DNA from: Oscillospiraceae bacterium
Lineage (GTDB): Bacteria; Bacillota; Clostridia; Oscillospirales; Ruminococcaceae
Assembly: GCA_017405465.1 (NCBI GenBank)
Contig: JAFRAJ010000043.1
Location: 1-64,000 of the forward strand
Length of the DNA stretch: 64,000 bases
Reading direction: 5' to 3'
Part shown: one piece after another, positions 52,578-61,689 of the stretch
Layout: the number at the start of each line of letters is the position of its first letter
How positions within the stretch are numbered: the first letter of the stretch is position 1
Position numbers and translations under genes: made by a program
The notes under the pieces: generated by a model
What the model saw: only the letters and a program-made list of their open reading frames with translations
The model's database searches: none
Told to the model about the DNA's origin: nothing

Positions 52578-53717
52578 TCATCCCTCCATATATTCACGGA
52601 CCTTCTTCAGCAGCTGAGGTATCTCAAGATGCTGCGGGCATGCATTCTGGCATTGACCGCATTCAATGCAGTCGGCAATATTGGCACAGGCCCTGTCATA
52701 ATTGCGCTTCTGAGCTGCTGGGTTCTTGAACTTCTGAGCTTCATTATAGATGCTGAAAGCATTTGGAATCTGGATCTGCATCGGGCATCCTGCTGTGCAA
52801 TATCTGCATCCGGTACATGGAATGTTCTCGGAATGTTCGAGCAGATATCTGATCTCATCTATAGCTGCATCTGCCTCAGGGGACAGAGTGTTGTTATCGT
52901 ATTTGTTTGCGATCTCGATGTTCTCCTTCATCTGGGACATCTCATTCATACCGCTGAGAACGACCATGAATCCGGGCTTGTCAAAGACATATGAGAATGC
53001 CAGTTCCGCGTTGGAAACATTTTCGAGACCGTGCTTCTTCTTGATTTCTTCTACTTCCGGATAATTCGGGAATATCAGACTTCCTCCCTTGCAGGGTTCC
53101 ATAACATTGAGAGGGATTCCTTTGCTTCTGGCATATGCAAGACCCTTATCACCGGCCTGATATTCATGATCAAGATAGTTGTATTGGATCTGTGCAAACT
53201 CCCACTCATCAAAATCGTCTATGATCTCTACGAACTTCTCATAAGTGTCATGGAAAGAGAATCCCAGATGTCTGAGGACGCCCTGGGCTTTAAGATCTTT
53301 TAGATAGTTCTTGATGTCGAAATGTTCACAAAGATACTCCCACTGATCCCCATGGAGTCCATGCATCAGGTAGAAATCTATATGATCCTGCTGCAATCTG
53401 CTAAGCTGCTCATCGAGCATCTTTCTAGGATCGAAATCAGGACTCTTGATTCCCAGTGTAAACAGTTTTGTTGCGACGTTGACCTTGTCATGCAGATGGT
53501 TGTTGGTCAGTATTTTACCGAGGGTCTTCTCAGAGAATCCATTGTGATATGGAAATGCTGAGTCAAAATAGTTTATACCGTTTTCATATGCGTAAAGGAA
53601 CATCTCTTCCACTTTGTCATAATCTACAGCTGACTGATCGTCATTTATGACAGGAAGACGCATGAGACCGAATCCCAATCTGGATATCTTCTCTCCGTGA
53701 AAATCAAAATACTTCAT
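52578..53717 (-). CDS. Aldo/keto reductase with C-terminal [4Fe-4S] ferredoxin domain
   Basis: 379 residues. The TIM-barrel AKR domain has its tetrad Asp52, Tyr57, Lys84 and His119. A C-terminal extension has CTGCRYCTAGC and CIECGQCQNAC, two cluster motifs. It would reduce a carbonyl with NAD(P)H or take electrons from ferredoxin. It is the first gene of the likely operon AKR, DUF362, PAP2, esterase, inactive esterase. The substrate is not evident. Confidence 0.87.
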   Translation of the reverse strand: MKYFDFHGEKISRLGFGLMRLPVINDDQSAVDYDKVEEMFLYAYENGINYFDSAFPYHNGFSEKTLGKILTNNHLHDKVNVATKLFTLGIKSPDFDPRKMLDEQLSRLQQDHIDFYLMHGLHGDQWEYLCEHFDIKNYLKDLKAQGVLRHLGFSFHDTYEKFVEIIDDFDEWEFAQIQYNYLDHEYQAGDKGLAYARSKGIPLNVMEPCKGGSLIFPNYPEVEEIKKKHGLENVSNAELAFSYVFDKPGFMVVLSGMNEMSQMKENIEIANKYDNNTLSPEADAAIDEIRYLLEHSENIPCTGCRYCTAGCPMQIQIPNAFSIYNEAQKFKNPAAQKRNYDRACANIADCIECGQCQNACPQHLEIPQLLKKVREYMEG

Positions 53718-54020
53718 TTGATCTGTTCTCCTTATTAATATGCAAATTTCTTAATAATATTATATGCTATTTGATAATCAAAATCGATTGTACAGACCAC
53801 CAAGTGAACTGCTCGATCAGTTCAGGATATGATTCTCAAGATTAATATTTATGAATCAAAATCAACAAAAAAGAAAAGGTTACAAAAGGGTAAAAAAGTG
53901 CAACAACACGATGTTTGTATGATTCGTCAAAAAAGTGTTGCCTTATTAGGACAACTGTGCTAAAAGTTATATGACAGACGCACGGATTAGTTTTTTGGCG
54001 TCGAAATTGGAGGTGTATAA
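53718..54020. other. Divergent gap with candidate operator and ACP promoter
   Basis: 303 bases, A+T rich. A 7-bp inverted repeat (53805-53811 with 53818-53824) with a 6-base gap looks like an operator for the AKR gene. On the plus strand TTGCCT (53938-53943), 17 bases, and extended-type TGC-TAAAAG (53958-53966) may drive acpP; this is a weak match. No coding frame is evident. Confidence 0.35.
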
Positions 54021-54248
54021 ATGTTTGAAACTTTACAGAATCTGATATGCGATCAGCTTGGGGTAGAAGCAGAGCAGGTCACGCTGGAAACATCTTTTCT
54101 TAATGACCTACATTGCGATTCTCTCGAACTCATTGAACTAATCAACACTGTGGAAGAAGAGTTTGAGATCGATGAGATCCCGGAAGAAACACTCGGTGAA
54201 CTCAAGACAGTCGGAGATCTTGTTGAATATCTAGAGAATAATAAATGA
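54021..54248 (+). CDS. acpP: Acyl carrier protein
   Basis: 75 acidic residues, four-helix ACP. Ser34 in the CDSLEL motif is the phosphopantetheine site. A GGAGG ribosome site is present. Standard fatty-acid genes are absent nearby. The gene is followed after 23 bases by an E2-like acyltransferase, so it may serve a dedicated acyl-transfer path rather than bulk lipid synthesis (inference). A second ACP elsewhere in the genome would support this. Confidence 0.92.
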   Translation: MFETLQNLICDQLGVEAEQVTLETSFLNDLHCDSLELIELINTVEEEFEIDEIPEETLGELKTVGDLVEYLENNK

Positions 54249-54271
54249 TTTGAGATTGAAAGGAGTGGATT

Positions 54272-55123
54272 ATGGGAAGACCGGATGGCACTCTGGCAAA
54301 AGTCGGAGATTCTAACTATTTCCTGTTCCCTCACGTTTTAAAGAAACGCTATGATGCGCAGAATATGATCACTGTTGATATACCTGTGGAGCCTATGAAG
54401 CAGTATATCAATGAGAAGAGAAAAGAAGGAATCAGCATCAGCTATCTTGGCTTGGTCATGGCTGCTTATACAAGAGCGGCTGCGAAATATCCTCTGCTCA
54501 ACAGATTTGTTGTCAATGAAAAGATCTATGACAGGAATTATTTCAGCGCTTCGATGGTAGTCCTCAGGCCTGGGGCAGGTACTGATGTATTCTCAAAGGT
54601 CTATTTTGATCCGGAGCACGATACGATTTTTGATGTTCAGAATAAGATCGTAGATTATGTGACAGAGAGCCGCGAGGCTGATTCAGAAACAGGGCTGGAT
54701 AAGCTTGTTAATGCAATCGTTAAAACTAACCTCCTGGCCAAATTCGTTGTTAATCTTATCCTTTGGATGGACAAACACGGCATTTTGCCGAAGGCTATCA
54801 TAGATGCTTTGCCTTTCCATACGAGTTTCCTTATCACCAATCTTGCCAGTATTAGAACGAATCACATCTACCATCATCTTTATGATTTCGGTACTACCAG
54901 TGTCGGAATCGCGATCGGTAACATGAGAGATGTTCCTAAGCAGACAAAGAATGGAATTGAACTTGTAAGAAGCATGCCTCTCGGTGTAGTAATGGATGAG
55001 AGAATATGCTCAGGACATTACTTTGCGAACGTGTTCTCCTATGTGACGAAGATGCTGGCAGATCCCCACAGAATGGAGATCCCATACACGGAAGAAGCTG
55101 CAGCGGAAGCTAAAAGCGAATAA
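54272..55123 (+). CDS. Stand-alone E2-like (CAT-fold) acyltransferase with altered active site
   Basis: 283 residues without a lipoyl domain. The fold resembles the catalytic domain of 2-oxoacid dehydrogenase acyltransferases: TSFLITNLASIR matches the trimer-core block, and MDERICSGHYFA sits at the catalytic DHRxxDG block. Glu243 is at the catalytic His and Ser247 at the Asp, so the E2 chemistry is probably lost or changed. Its tight link to an ACP suggests acyl-ACP binding or transfer. An AAAGGAG site precedes the ATG. A structural, non-catalytic role cannot be excluded. Confidence 0.7.
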   Translation: MGRPDGTLAKVGDSNYFLFPHVLKKRYDAQNMITVDIPVEPMKQYINEKRKEGISISYLGLVMAAYTRAAAKYPLLNRFVVNEKIYDRNYFSASMVVLRPGAGTDVFSKVYFDPEHDTIFDVQNKIVDYVTESREADSETGLDKLVNAIVKTNLLAKFVVNLILWMDKHGILPKAIIDALPFHTSFLITNLASIRTNHIYHHLYDFGTTSVGIAIGNMRDVPKQTKNGIELVRSMPLGVVMDERICSGHYFANVFSYVTKMLADPHRMEIPYTEEAAAEAKSE

Positions 55124-55143
55124 CGATTCATATGTTAAAAATG

Positions 55144-55178
55144 AGACGGTCTGCATTTGGCAGGCCGTCTCTGTTTTT
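55144..55178 (+). terminator. Terminator after the ACP/E2-like pair
   Basis: An 11-bp stem with one G-T pair (55144-55154 with 55160-55170), then CTGTTTTTT. It separates this pair from the downstream unit. Confidence 0.85.
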
Positions 55179-55184
55179 TGGATA

Positions 55185-55193
55185 TGCTATAAT
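55185..55193 (+). promoter_or_regulatory. Extended -10 promoter of the J/TPR gene unit
   Basis: TGCTATAAT is an extended -10 sequence directly after the preceding terminator. No good -35 lies at 17 bases, as is usual for such promoters. Transcription would begin about 55200, 50 bases before the gene. Confidence 0.55.
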
Positions 55194-55252
55194 CTATAAG
55201 AAAAAATGGTGTTTATGTCAGACCACTTTATATACACAGGAGAGCGTTTACA

Positions 55253-57241
55253 ATGGATTGGAAAGTGCTTGGGATAGATCCGACCACAGAGAAGGAAGTA
55301 ATAGAAGCAGCATATAATGAGAAACTTAACTATATCGACCTGGAAAACAGACCTGAAGAATTTGAGATTCTTCATAAGGCTTATCTTGAAGCAATGAACT
55401 TTGCCGATACTCCTACAGCTGCTGAAAAGATCGCGATAGACAAGGAAGACTATGATTTCAGAGCTGAGTTCAGCAGATTATATGACGATTTTTCTCTCAG
55501 AATCTCTCCTGATACCTGGAAAACCCTCCTTGACAGATATGAAGTTTTCCTCGGAAAAGAGAGAGCAGAAGCTGAGCTTATAGACTGTCTGATGGACAGA
55601 CATATACTTCCTCAGATCGTATGGAAATATCTCGACGAAAGATACTCATTTGCCGAAAACAGAGAAGTCCTGCTTGACAGATACCCTAAGAGATTTGTGA
55701 GGGATGTTATTCTCAGAGGAATCCGTTTCAGAGAAATGATTCCATTTGATATGTTCATTCCAGGAAAGAACGGTGCCCAGTGCGAAGAATACCTTAAACA
55801 GTATCTTTCACTGGTAGGTGGAAGCGTTCAGGATCCTTCTGAACCTATAAAGCTGATGGCAGAGTCACCTGAGCAGCACCCGTACGGTAAAGCTCTTGCG
55901 GCAAGGATCTCTGTATTTGCCGGAGAGACCGCAAGAGTTGAAGAACTTGAGAAGATCTGCGCAGATTATCCTGGAAATGCTGAATTGCTTATGGAACTGG
56001 CACCGTCTTATATGGCTGCAGGGTATGCAGATAAATGTATAGAGACTTGCGAAAAAGTCCTTGATCTGGATCCTGCGCAGGCATCTGCTAAGTTGATCAT
56101 GGCACAGGCTCTGGCTCGCCAGGAGGAATATGCAAAGGCTACTGCTCTCATTACTGATGTGATGATGGATCCTTCCACAGATCAGGGGCTGATCAGCAGA
56201 CTCAGTTCAATGAGAGCAGAATGGAATACTCATGTTATAGAAGAACTGTCCAGAATTGAAGCGGAAGGAAAAGCTGACAGCAAGGTCTATATGGATCATG
56301 CATGGAGATGTCTTCAGAATAATATGCTGAGAGAAGCAGCCGATCTCGCAGCTAAGATAGATAAGAACGATACAGAACCCGGAGAGTACAGCGATCTTAT
56401 GAACCAGATCGGATTTGTTACCAGAAACTATGAACTGGCATCCGAGCATGCTGATGTACTTGTCAAACTCGCTGAAGAGGATGTTCCGGGCGGGAAATAT
56501 GCTTCCAGAAAAGCAGAGTTCTATGCAAGAAGAGCAAATACGTTCTTCGTGGCCGGAAACAGAAACGGGGCAGTAAACGCATATATAGATGCGGCTGAAA
56601 AGTGTAAAGATGACCGCAATATCGTCACTATGCTCATCAGGATACTGTTTTCGGAGAAGAGATTCAAAGAAGCAGCATCCTATGCGTCAAGGATGGTCGC
56701 TACAGATCCTGACTCATATATGGGCCATTATTTACTGGCTGAATCATTGTTTGAGGATGGTCAGACTGACAGAGCGTCTGCTGAGATAGATGAAGCGCTG
56801 GAACTTGAAACAGGGGATCTTGATGTTTTCGTCCTTAAGATGAGGATCCTGATCAAGAAAAAAGCGTACGGAGATGCTGAACAGATCCTTGAACTGCTAA
56901 AAAGGTCAGGAGCTGGAGACGCTACAGCAGTGAAGTGGTGTGAAGGACTCATCACTGAACTCAAGTATTATAAGGATGACGAAGCTCTGGATATCTACTA
57001 CGATATAGCTGAGCGGATGGAGAGTGGTGAGTATCTGTCCTGGGGCCCCAAGGTCTACTACAGGATCGCAGTATGCATGGGTGCTCAGATCGATGAGAAT
57101 GACGAGGAGAGCAGAAAAAGTCTCAAGGATATCATCGTCAAAGGACTGAGGCTCGATCCAATGGATCCGGATCTGATGAAATGTCTTAAATGGTTCAACG
57201 GAGATCCTGAGTTCAAATTGGAAGAGTTAAGAGAACTTTAA
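55253..57241 (+). CDS. J-domain-like TPR protein
   Basis: 662 acidic, helical residues. Residues 1-48 (WKVLGIDPT...AAYNEKL...FEILHKAY) look like a DnaJ N-terminal domain, but the HPD motif that activates DnaK is absent. The remaining part is mainly TPR-like helical repeats, clear from about 240 to 620. It may be a protein-binding scaffold. It has an AGGAGA site. An unknown-function gene follows 37 bases later, and PHP and GNAT genes complete a four-gene unit. The family is not characterised to my knowledge. Confidence 0.7.
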   Translation: MDWKVLGIDPTTEKEVIEAAYNEKLNYIDLENRPEEFEILHKAYLEAMNFADTPTAAEKIAIDKEDYDFRAEFSRLYDDFSLRISPDTWKTLLDRYEVFLGKERAEAELIDCLMDRHILPQIVWKYLDERYSFAENREVLLDRYPKRFVRDVILRGIRFREMIPFDMFIPGKNGAQCEEYLKQYLSLVGGSVQDPSEPIKLMAESPEQHPYGKALAARISVFAGETARVEELEKICADYPGNAELLMELAPSYMAAGYADKCIETCEKVLDLDPAQASAKLIMAQALARQEEYAKATALITDVMMDPSTDQGLISRLSSMRAEWNTHVIEELSRIEAEGKADSKVYMDHAWRCLQNNMLREAADLAAKIDKNDTEPGEYSDLMNQIGFVTRNYELASEHADVLVKLAEEDVPGGKYASRKAEFYARRANTFFVAGNRNGAVNAYIDAAEKCKDDRNIVTMLIRILFSEKRFKEAASYASRMVATDPDSYMGHYLLAESLFEDGQTDRASAEIDEALELETGDLDVFVLKMRILIKKKAYGDAEQILELLKRSGAGDATAVKWCEGLITELKYYKDDEALDIYYDIAERMESGEYLSWGPKVYYRIAVCMGAQIDENDEESRKSLKDIIVKGLRLDPMDPDLMKCLKWFNGDPEFKLEELREL

Positions 57242-57278
57242 GTTTTCTGAAAAACTGATCTCGAGCAGATAACAAGAT

Positions 57279-58664
57279 ATGTGGATAGAGGTATTCGTTC
57301 ATAAAGAGAAAAAAGGCATATTGGACATATCTAAACTCGCATCGAAAAGAAAACTGGGTTTTGGTAAAGCTGACAAGGACCATATGCTGATCAAAGGGGA
57401 GACGGGAGAGTACACCAGATTGTATGATCCGTTGTTCCCAGGGATGGCTATGGAATTGAAACAGGACGAAGCGACTGCTGAACTTAGACTGAATTTTCCT
57501 GCAGGTTCTTATGATATTGATCTGTTCTTCCTTCTTACAAAGGATATTTGTGAGGCTGTAGAAAGCAAGTCGTTTTATATTGAGACTGTTGAGCTTTCTG
57601 TAGAAGAAGCGGAAGAACTGACGGAGTATTATTCTGATTGCAGTGTTGAGATATTGAAGATCCTCAGCGGGCAGCTCAGGGAGTCAAAAGTCACCGGACT
57701 GATCATTTATACATCTTTCTATCCCTTTGTGATCGGCAGGAAGGAAGCTGACGGCTTCGACAATGATATCGATAAGTATGCTTTGATGATAAATGAAGCC
57801 CAGAGAAAAGACGCTGTATACAGCAAATGCTGGTCATATATCGGCGGGGACAGGAACTTCTGTGTATATGAAGTAAAGCCGGACGCAAGGAATATCCTTC
57901 CTGTTCACCCGGTTCCTTTTCTGGGACGGAGCATGCCCAGAAGATGTGAGTATTATGTAGATGTTCCTGGAATAGCTTTTTTCAGATACAGTGATTTCAT
58001 GAAGCATTTTAGACCTTCATCTGAGAAGTATGACGGTGCTTCTGTTATCATCACTCCTGACTCCGATGAACTTGAAGACATGAGACATGTCTACGGGGTG
58101 GATGTTGCCAGCGGCCGCGAATCCCAGTTCAGAAGCAGAGGTAAGTTCATAGACTGGAGCGGGTACCATTACGGAAAAATAATACGTAAAGGCCTTCAGA
58201 CTAAAGAGCTCAATTGTTTCAACCATATAGCTGCTTATCTGCATTGGTGTTACTCAAAAGGACTTCTGAACAGAAGTTTTCTGCGGGAATACAGTGATTT
58301 TGCGGACATTCTGAATGACAGGAATATAGATTTAAGGGTCTACCTAAAATACAGAGTCGCAAATTCAGGAGCGATAGGCGCGGAGATGTTTACTGCAGAA
58401 GGCAGGCGATTCACTGAGTATTATTATGTTTTCGGAGACGACGGATATCCTGCGGATGTGGACTCTGCAGCATTTGAGTTTCTGGGAGAAGAAGAGTACG
58501 GTACACCTGAATTTAAGGATGAAGCTTATCTTTTTGTTCCTTATACTGATGAATACAGGCAGATGCTTTTTCGGAGAATGGATGCAGCACTGGCTAAGTA
58601 CCGTAGCCTGAAAGCAAAACAGCGCAGGCGTGATGACAGATCATATGCTATTTTTGACAGATAA
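57279..58664 (+). CDS. Protein of unknown function (partner of the J/TPR protein)
   Basis: 461 residues, family not recognised. The N-terminal 200 residues look mixed alpha/beta with many aromatic residues. A block near residues 285-330 with WSGYHY and HIAAYLHWCYSKGLL resembles DUF7832-like domains of the polymorphic-toxin/immunity type. The C-terminus is basic. No membrane segment or signal peptide. It lies between the J/TPR gene and the PHP gene in the same direction with short spacers. An immunity- or sensor-type role is only a guess. Confidence 0.45.
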   Translation: MWIEVFVHKEKKGILDISKLASKRKLGFGKADKDHMLIKGETGEYTRLYDPLFPGMAMELKQDEATAELRLNFPAGSYDIDLFFLLTKDICEAVESKSFYIETVELSVEEAEELTEYYSDCSVEILKILSGQLRESKVTGLIIYTSFYPFVIGRKEADGFDNDIDKYALMINEAQRKDAVYSKCWSYIGGDRNFCVYEVKPDARNILPVHPVPFLGRSMPRRCEYYVDVPGIAFFRYSDFMKHFRPSSEKYDGASVIITPDSDELEDMRHVYGVDVASGRESQFRSRGKFIDWSGYHYGKIIRKGLQTKELNCFNHIAAYLHWCYSKGLLNRSFLREYSDFADILNDRNIDLRVYLKYRVANSGAIGAEMFTAEGRRFTEYYYVFGDDGYPADVDSAAFEFLGEEEYGTPEFKDEAYLFVPYTDEYRQMLFRRMDAALAKYRSLKAKQRRRDDRSYAIFDR

Positions 58665-58673
58665 GGAGAACCT

Positions 58674-59378
58674 ATGGAGTACAAGTACGATACGCATGTA
58701 CATACTTTCCCGGTCAGCAGATGCGGCAGAGCGGGAGTAAGGGAGACCCTGGAGTTTTATAAATCCAAAGATTATGACGGGATATTCATCACCAATCATT
58801 TTCTTGACGGAAATCTCAATATGGATCCGTCAGAACCTTATGAAAAGAGGATCGAATTCTACTTCTCTGACTACGAAGAAGCGCTCCGGATAGGAAAAGA
58901 GATCGGTCTTAAAGTGTTTCTTGGCGTGGAGATAAGCTATAAGGGAACAGATTTCCTTATATACGGCCTTGATAAGCAGTGGTACTTGAACCACCCGGAA
59001 ATAATGGAGATGGAGAAAAGTGAAGAGCTGCCGTTCATGATGAATGAAGGAGCGCTTGTTATCCATGCACATCCCTACAGAGAAGCACATTATATAGATC
59101 ACATCAGACTGTATCCCAGGTGTATACACGGCGTTGAGACGATAAATGCTTGGAGAAGCGATCAGTGTAACGATCTAGCTAATTACTATGCAGATTCGTT
59201 TGGCTTCCACAAGACAGCAGGCAGTGATAATCACACAGGCAGAAACATTCCTAAACTTGCAGGAATGATATCAGATGAGCCTCTCATGGATGAGAGCGAT
59301 TTCATCCGACACGTGCTGGCAGATGATATGCGCCTTTTTACTGAACTGAATCCGGTAGATGAACAGGACCCATCCTAA
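58674..59378 (+). CDS. PHP-domain phosphoesterase
   Basis: 234 residues. Metal-binding PHP motifs are in order: DTHVHT near 6-11, the TNHF segment, GVEIS, HAHPYRE, and GSDNH near 205. The fold hydrolyses phosphoester bonds with two or three metal ions; substrates in the family include histidinol phosphate, nucleotides and DNA ends. The ribosome site is AAGGAG, nine bases behind the unknown gene, and its stop overlaps the next gene (TAATG). Substrate unknown. Confidence 0.87.
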   Translation: MEYKYDTHVHTFPVSRCGRAGVRETLEFYKSKDYDGIFITNHFLDGNLNMDPSEPYEKRIEFYFSDYEEALRIGKEIGLKVFLGVEISYKGTDFLIYGLDKQWYLNHPEIMEMEKSEELPFMMNEGALVIHAHPYREAHYIDHIRLYPRCIHGVETINAWRSDQCNDLANYYADSFGFHKTAGSDNHTGRNIPKLAGMISDEPLMDESDFIRHVLADDMRLFTELNPVDEQDPS

Positions 59379-59872
59379 TGGAAAAGAAATTGACTGTCAG
59401 GCTCTCCAGACCTGAAGACAGAGAAATCATACTCGGGATATATGAAAACGCCAGAAGGATAATGAAGGAGAGTGGTAATCCCAGACAATGGGGTGATACC
59501 AATCCTCAGCTTTACCTGATAGACGGGGATATAGAGAACGGCACAGGGTATGTAGTGGAAAATGATTCAAGTATTATAGGCTGTTTTGCCATGATGAGCG
59601 GACCGGATCCGACTTACCTGAAGATCTATGACGGGCAGTGGCTGAATGATGAGGATTATATTGTGATACACCGTATAGCATCATGCGGGGAAGGCGGTGT
59701 GCTTAAAGCCTGTCTGGATTACTGTTCTGAGGTATCCGGCAATATAAGGATAGATACCCACAGAGAGAACAGAATAATGCAGCACCTGTTGCATAAATAC
59801 GGATTCACATATTGCGGTACCATCTATGTCTCGGACGGAACGCCGCGTATGGCTTATCAGAAGGTGCTGTGA
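59378..59872 (+). CDS. GNAT-family N-acetyltransferase
   Basis: 164 residues with the GNAT fold. The central beta-4/beta-5 region with VIHRIASCGEGGVLK carries the acetyl-CoA pyrophosphate loop, though it lacks the full Q/RxxGxG/A. Substrate unknown; similar genes acetylate small amines or protein N-termini. It is the last gene of the J/TPR-unknown-PHP-GNAT unit and is translationally coupled to the PHP gene. Confidence 0.82.
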   Translation: MEKKLTVRLSRPEDREIILGIYENARRIMKESGNPRQWGDTNPQLYLIDGDIENGTGYVVENDSSIIGCFAMMSGPDPTYLKIYDGQWLNDEDYIVIHRIASCGEGGVLKACLDYCSEVSGNIRIDTHRENRIMQHLLHKYGFTYCGTIYVSDGTPRMAYQKVL

Positions 59873-59886
59873 AGAAAAATCAAAAA

Positions 59887-59935
59887 AGATCCCATACCGG
59901 GATACAGTCTTTTGGTACTGACCGGTATGGGATCT
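59887..59935. terminator. Bidirectional terminator between GNAT gene and carboxylesterase
   Basis: A 14-bp perfect stem (59887-59900 with 59922-59935) with an inner CAGT/ACTG hairpin, flanked by an A-tract on the left and T-containing sequence on the right. Confidence 0.8.
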
Positions 59936-59954
59936 ATCTGTTTACGGAAGAAAC

Positions 59955-61478
59955 TCAGAACTGATAATTCTTCATCTTGTTCTTGAGGAGGAAATCGACG
60001 ACTTCTCTGGGACCGTCGTTCTCTGTATATGCTGTGTCACCGAACCACATGCGGCAGGGATTCTCTTCTGTGTATGGTGCCCAGTAAGGCATCTGCTTTC
60101 CGTTGGCATCATTGCCGTTAGGATCCCCGCATTTGATAAAGTTTGCCCAGTAATTGCACATCAGTCTGGCAAGATCGTAGTGCTTGCCTTCAAAAGGCCT
60201 CCAGCAGTTTGCAAGAGACTCAAAGAAAAACCAGAGGTCGCTGGAGTGGAACGTCCCGGGATTGTCCCAGCCGGGGATCTCAGGATCGAATACCCAATAC
60301 CAGTACGGAGTCTTCTCACCGGTAGCAGCTTTCATCTTGCTCACCAGCCTGCAGGAGAATTCAAGATGCTGAACAGCCGCGTTATGCATAGTTTCTCTGA
60401 AAGAGCCTGTCTTGGAGGTGACGATATTCATATACTCATCTGCGTCTTCTCCGAATGTCTTCTCTGCATATTCTCTAAGTTCAGCAATGGAATTGACTCT
60501 TGGTGTGCCGGGGAACTCATCGGAAGTGTGACCGAACATCATCGGGAGGATATCGCACTCTCTGCGGAAGAATCTGTCATTGCTGGCGCCTACAAAGAAA
60601 TTGTTATCAACAACGACGCCGAATCTGACTTTTGATTCTGCCATCTTATCGCGTACGAATTCAGCAGGAAGAGCTCTTGCTTCCGCAAGAGTTTTTACAC
60701 CAAGTTCCTCAAAGAACTGTATGCCGCCTTTTTCTGCTTCCTCAAGGGTGAGTGCTGAACCGAACATTCCGGGAGGATACGGGACCTGTTCCATACCGCT
60801 GTCTACGATAGCGCGTTTGAACAGACCTTTATTAAGAGGAGAAGCGACCTGGGCCATAACACTTCCGCCGCCTGCAGACTGACCGCCGATTGTGATGTTT
60901 TCGGGATCGCCTCCGAATGCTTCGGCATTTCTCTTTACCCACATCGTTGCGAAACGCTGATCGAGATACCCGAAGTTTCCTGGAAATTCCGGACATTCTG
61001 CTGTGATCTCGGGGTGGCAGAAGAAACCGAAAGCGTTCAGACGGTAGTTGACAGTAACAACGACTATTCCGCGTCTTGCAAGTCGCTCACCGTTGAACTC
61101 CATCTCTGCCGGGTTGCCTTCTCTGAGCCCGCCTCCAAAGTACCACACAAAGACCGGAAGTTTTTCATCAGTGCTCTTTGCGGGAGTCCAAACGTTTAAT
61201 GTAAGGGAGTCTTCTGACATAGGAATCTCAGGATCCACATTCCACTCATTTGTATAGATGTTCTCCGGATCGAGACCTGGAACACGCTGCATTGAGATAG
61301 GTCCGAACTTATATGCTTTCAGAACACCTTCCCAATTCTTGGCTGGCTGGGGAGCCCGCCATCTGTTTTCGCCGACAGCAGGTGCAGCATATGGAATTCC
61401 CTTAAAAGCAGTTACACGAGGGTCAGCTGCAGGAATGCCTTCTACGACACCATTTTCGACTGTGACTCTTCTAAGCAT
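59955..61478 (-). CDS. Type-B carboxylesterase
   Basis: 507 residues, family of acetylcholinesterase-like enzymes. The oxyanion loop FGGGL lies near 114-118 and the nucleophile Ser201 is in GGQSAGG. The acid and the His (in the GTFHSSDLWF segment) are present. It splits carboxylic esters and may remove acetyl or aryl groups from plant-derived compounds. No signal peptide is visible. AGGAGG precedes the ATG. It stands alone, divergent from the beta-lactamase-fold gene. Confidence 0.9.
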   Translation of the reverse strand: MLRRVTVENGVVEGIPAADPRVTAFKGIPYAAPAVGENRWRAPQPAKNWEGVLKAYKFGPISMQRVPGLDPENIYTNEWNVDPEIPMSEDSLTLNVWTPAKSTDEKLPVFVWYFGGGLREGNPAEMEFNGERLARRGIVVVTVNYRLNAFGFFCHPEITAECPEFPGNFGYLDQRFATMWVKRNAEAFGGDPENITIGGQSAGGGSVMAQVASPLNKGLFKRAIVDSGMEQVPYPPGMFGSALTLEEAEKGGIQFFEELGVKTLAEARALPAEFVRDKMAESKVRFGVVVDNNFFVGASNDRFFRRECDILPMMFGHTSDEFPGTPRVNSIAELREYAEKTFGEDADEYMNIVTSKTGSFRETMHNAAVQHLEFSCRLVSKMKAATGEKTPYWYWVFDPEIPGWDNPGTFHSSDLWFFFESLANCWRPFEGKHYDLARLMCNYWANFIKCGDPNGNDANGKQMPYWAPYTEENPCRMWFGDTAYTENDGPREVVDFLLKNKMKNYQF

Positions 61479-61505
61479 GGTTGTCCTCCTGTTTTAAATG
61501 ATTTG

Positions 61506-61522
61506 AACGCTAACAGAGCGTT
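61506..61522. promoter_or_regulatory. Inverted repeat in the carboxylesterase leader, possible operator
   Basis: AACGCT-aacag-AGCGTT is a perfect 6-bp inverted repeat just downstream of a minus-strand TATAAT (61545-61540). Its position near the start of transcription would suit a repressor site. The regulator is not identified. Confidence 0.4.
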
Positions 61523-61613
61523 TTTTATACTGTGTTTTGATTATAAACAAATACTGGAAACAGAGGAATACCTCCTTTGGATAATTGCATAGGATGGGCA
61601 AGGTAAAGAGTGC

Positions 61614-61643
61614 TTGAACGTGATGCGTCAGGAAAGATATAAT
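61614..61643 (+). promoter_or_regulatory. Promoter of the beta-lactamase-fold hydrolase gene
   Basis: TTGAAC (61614-61619), 18 bases, then TATAAT (61638-61643). The gene starts 46 bases later behind AAAGGAGAG. The plus-strand promoter is divergent from the carboxylesterase. Confidence 0.75.
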
Positions 61644-61689
61644 CGAATCAAATTTAGCAATCTAATCATAATCAAAAAAGGAGAGACAA

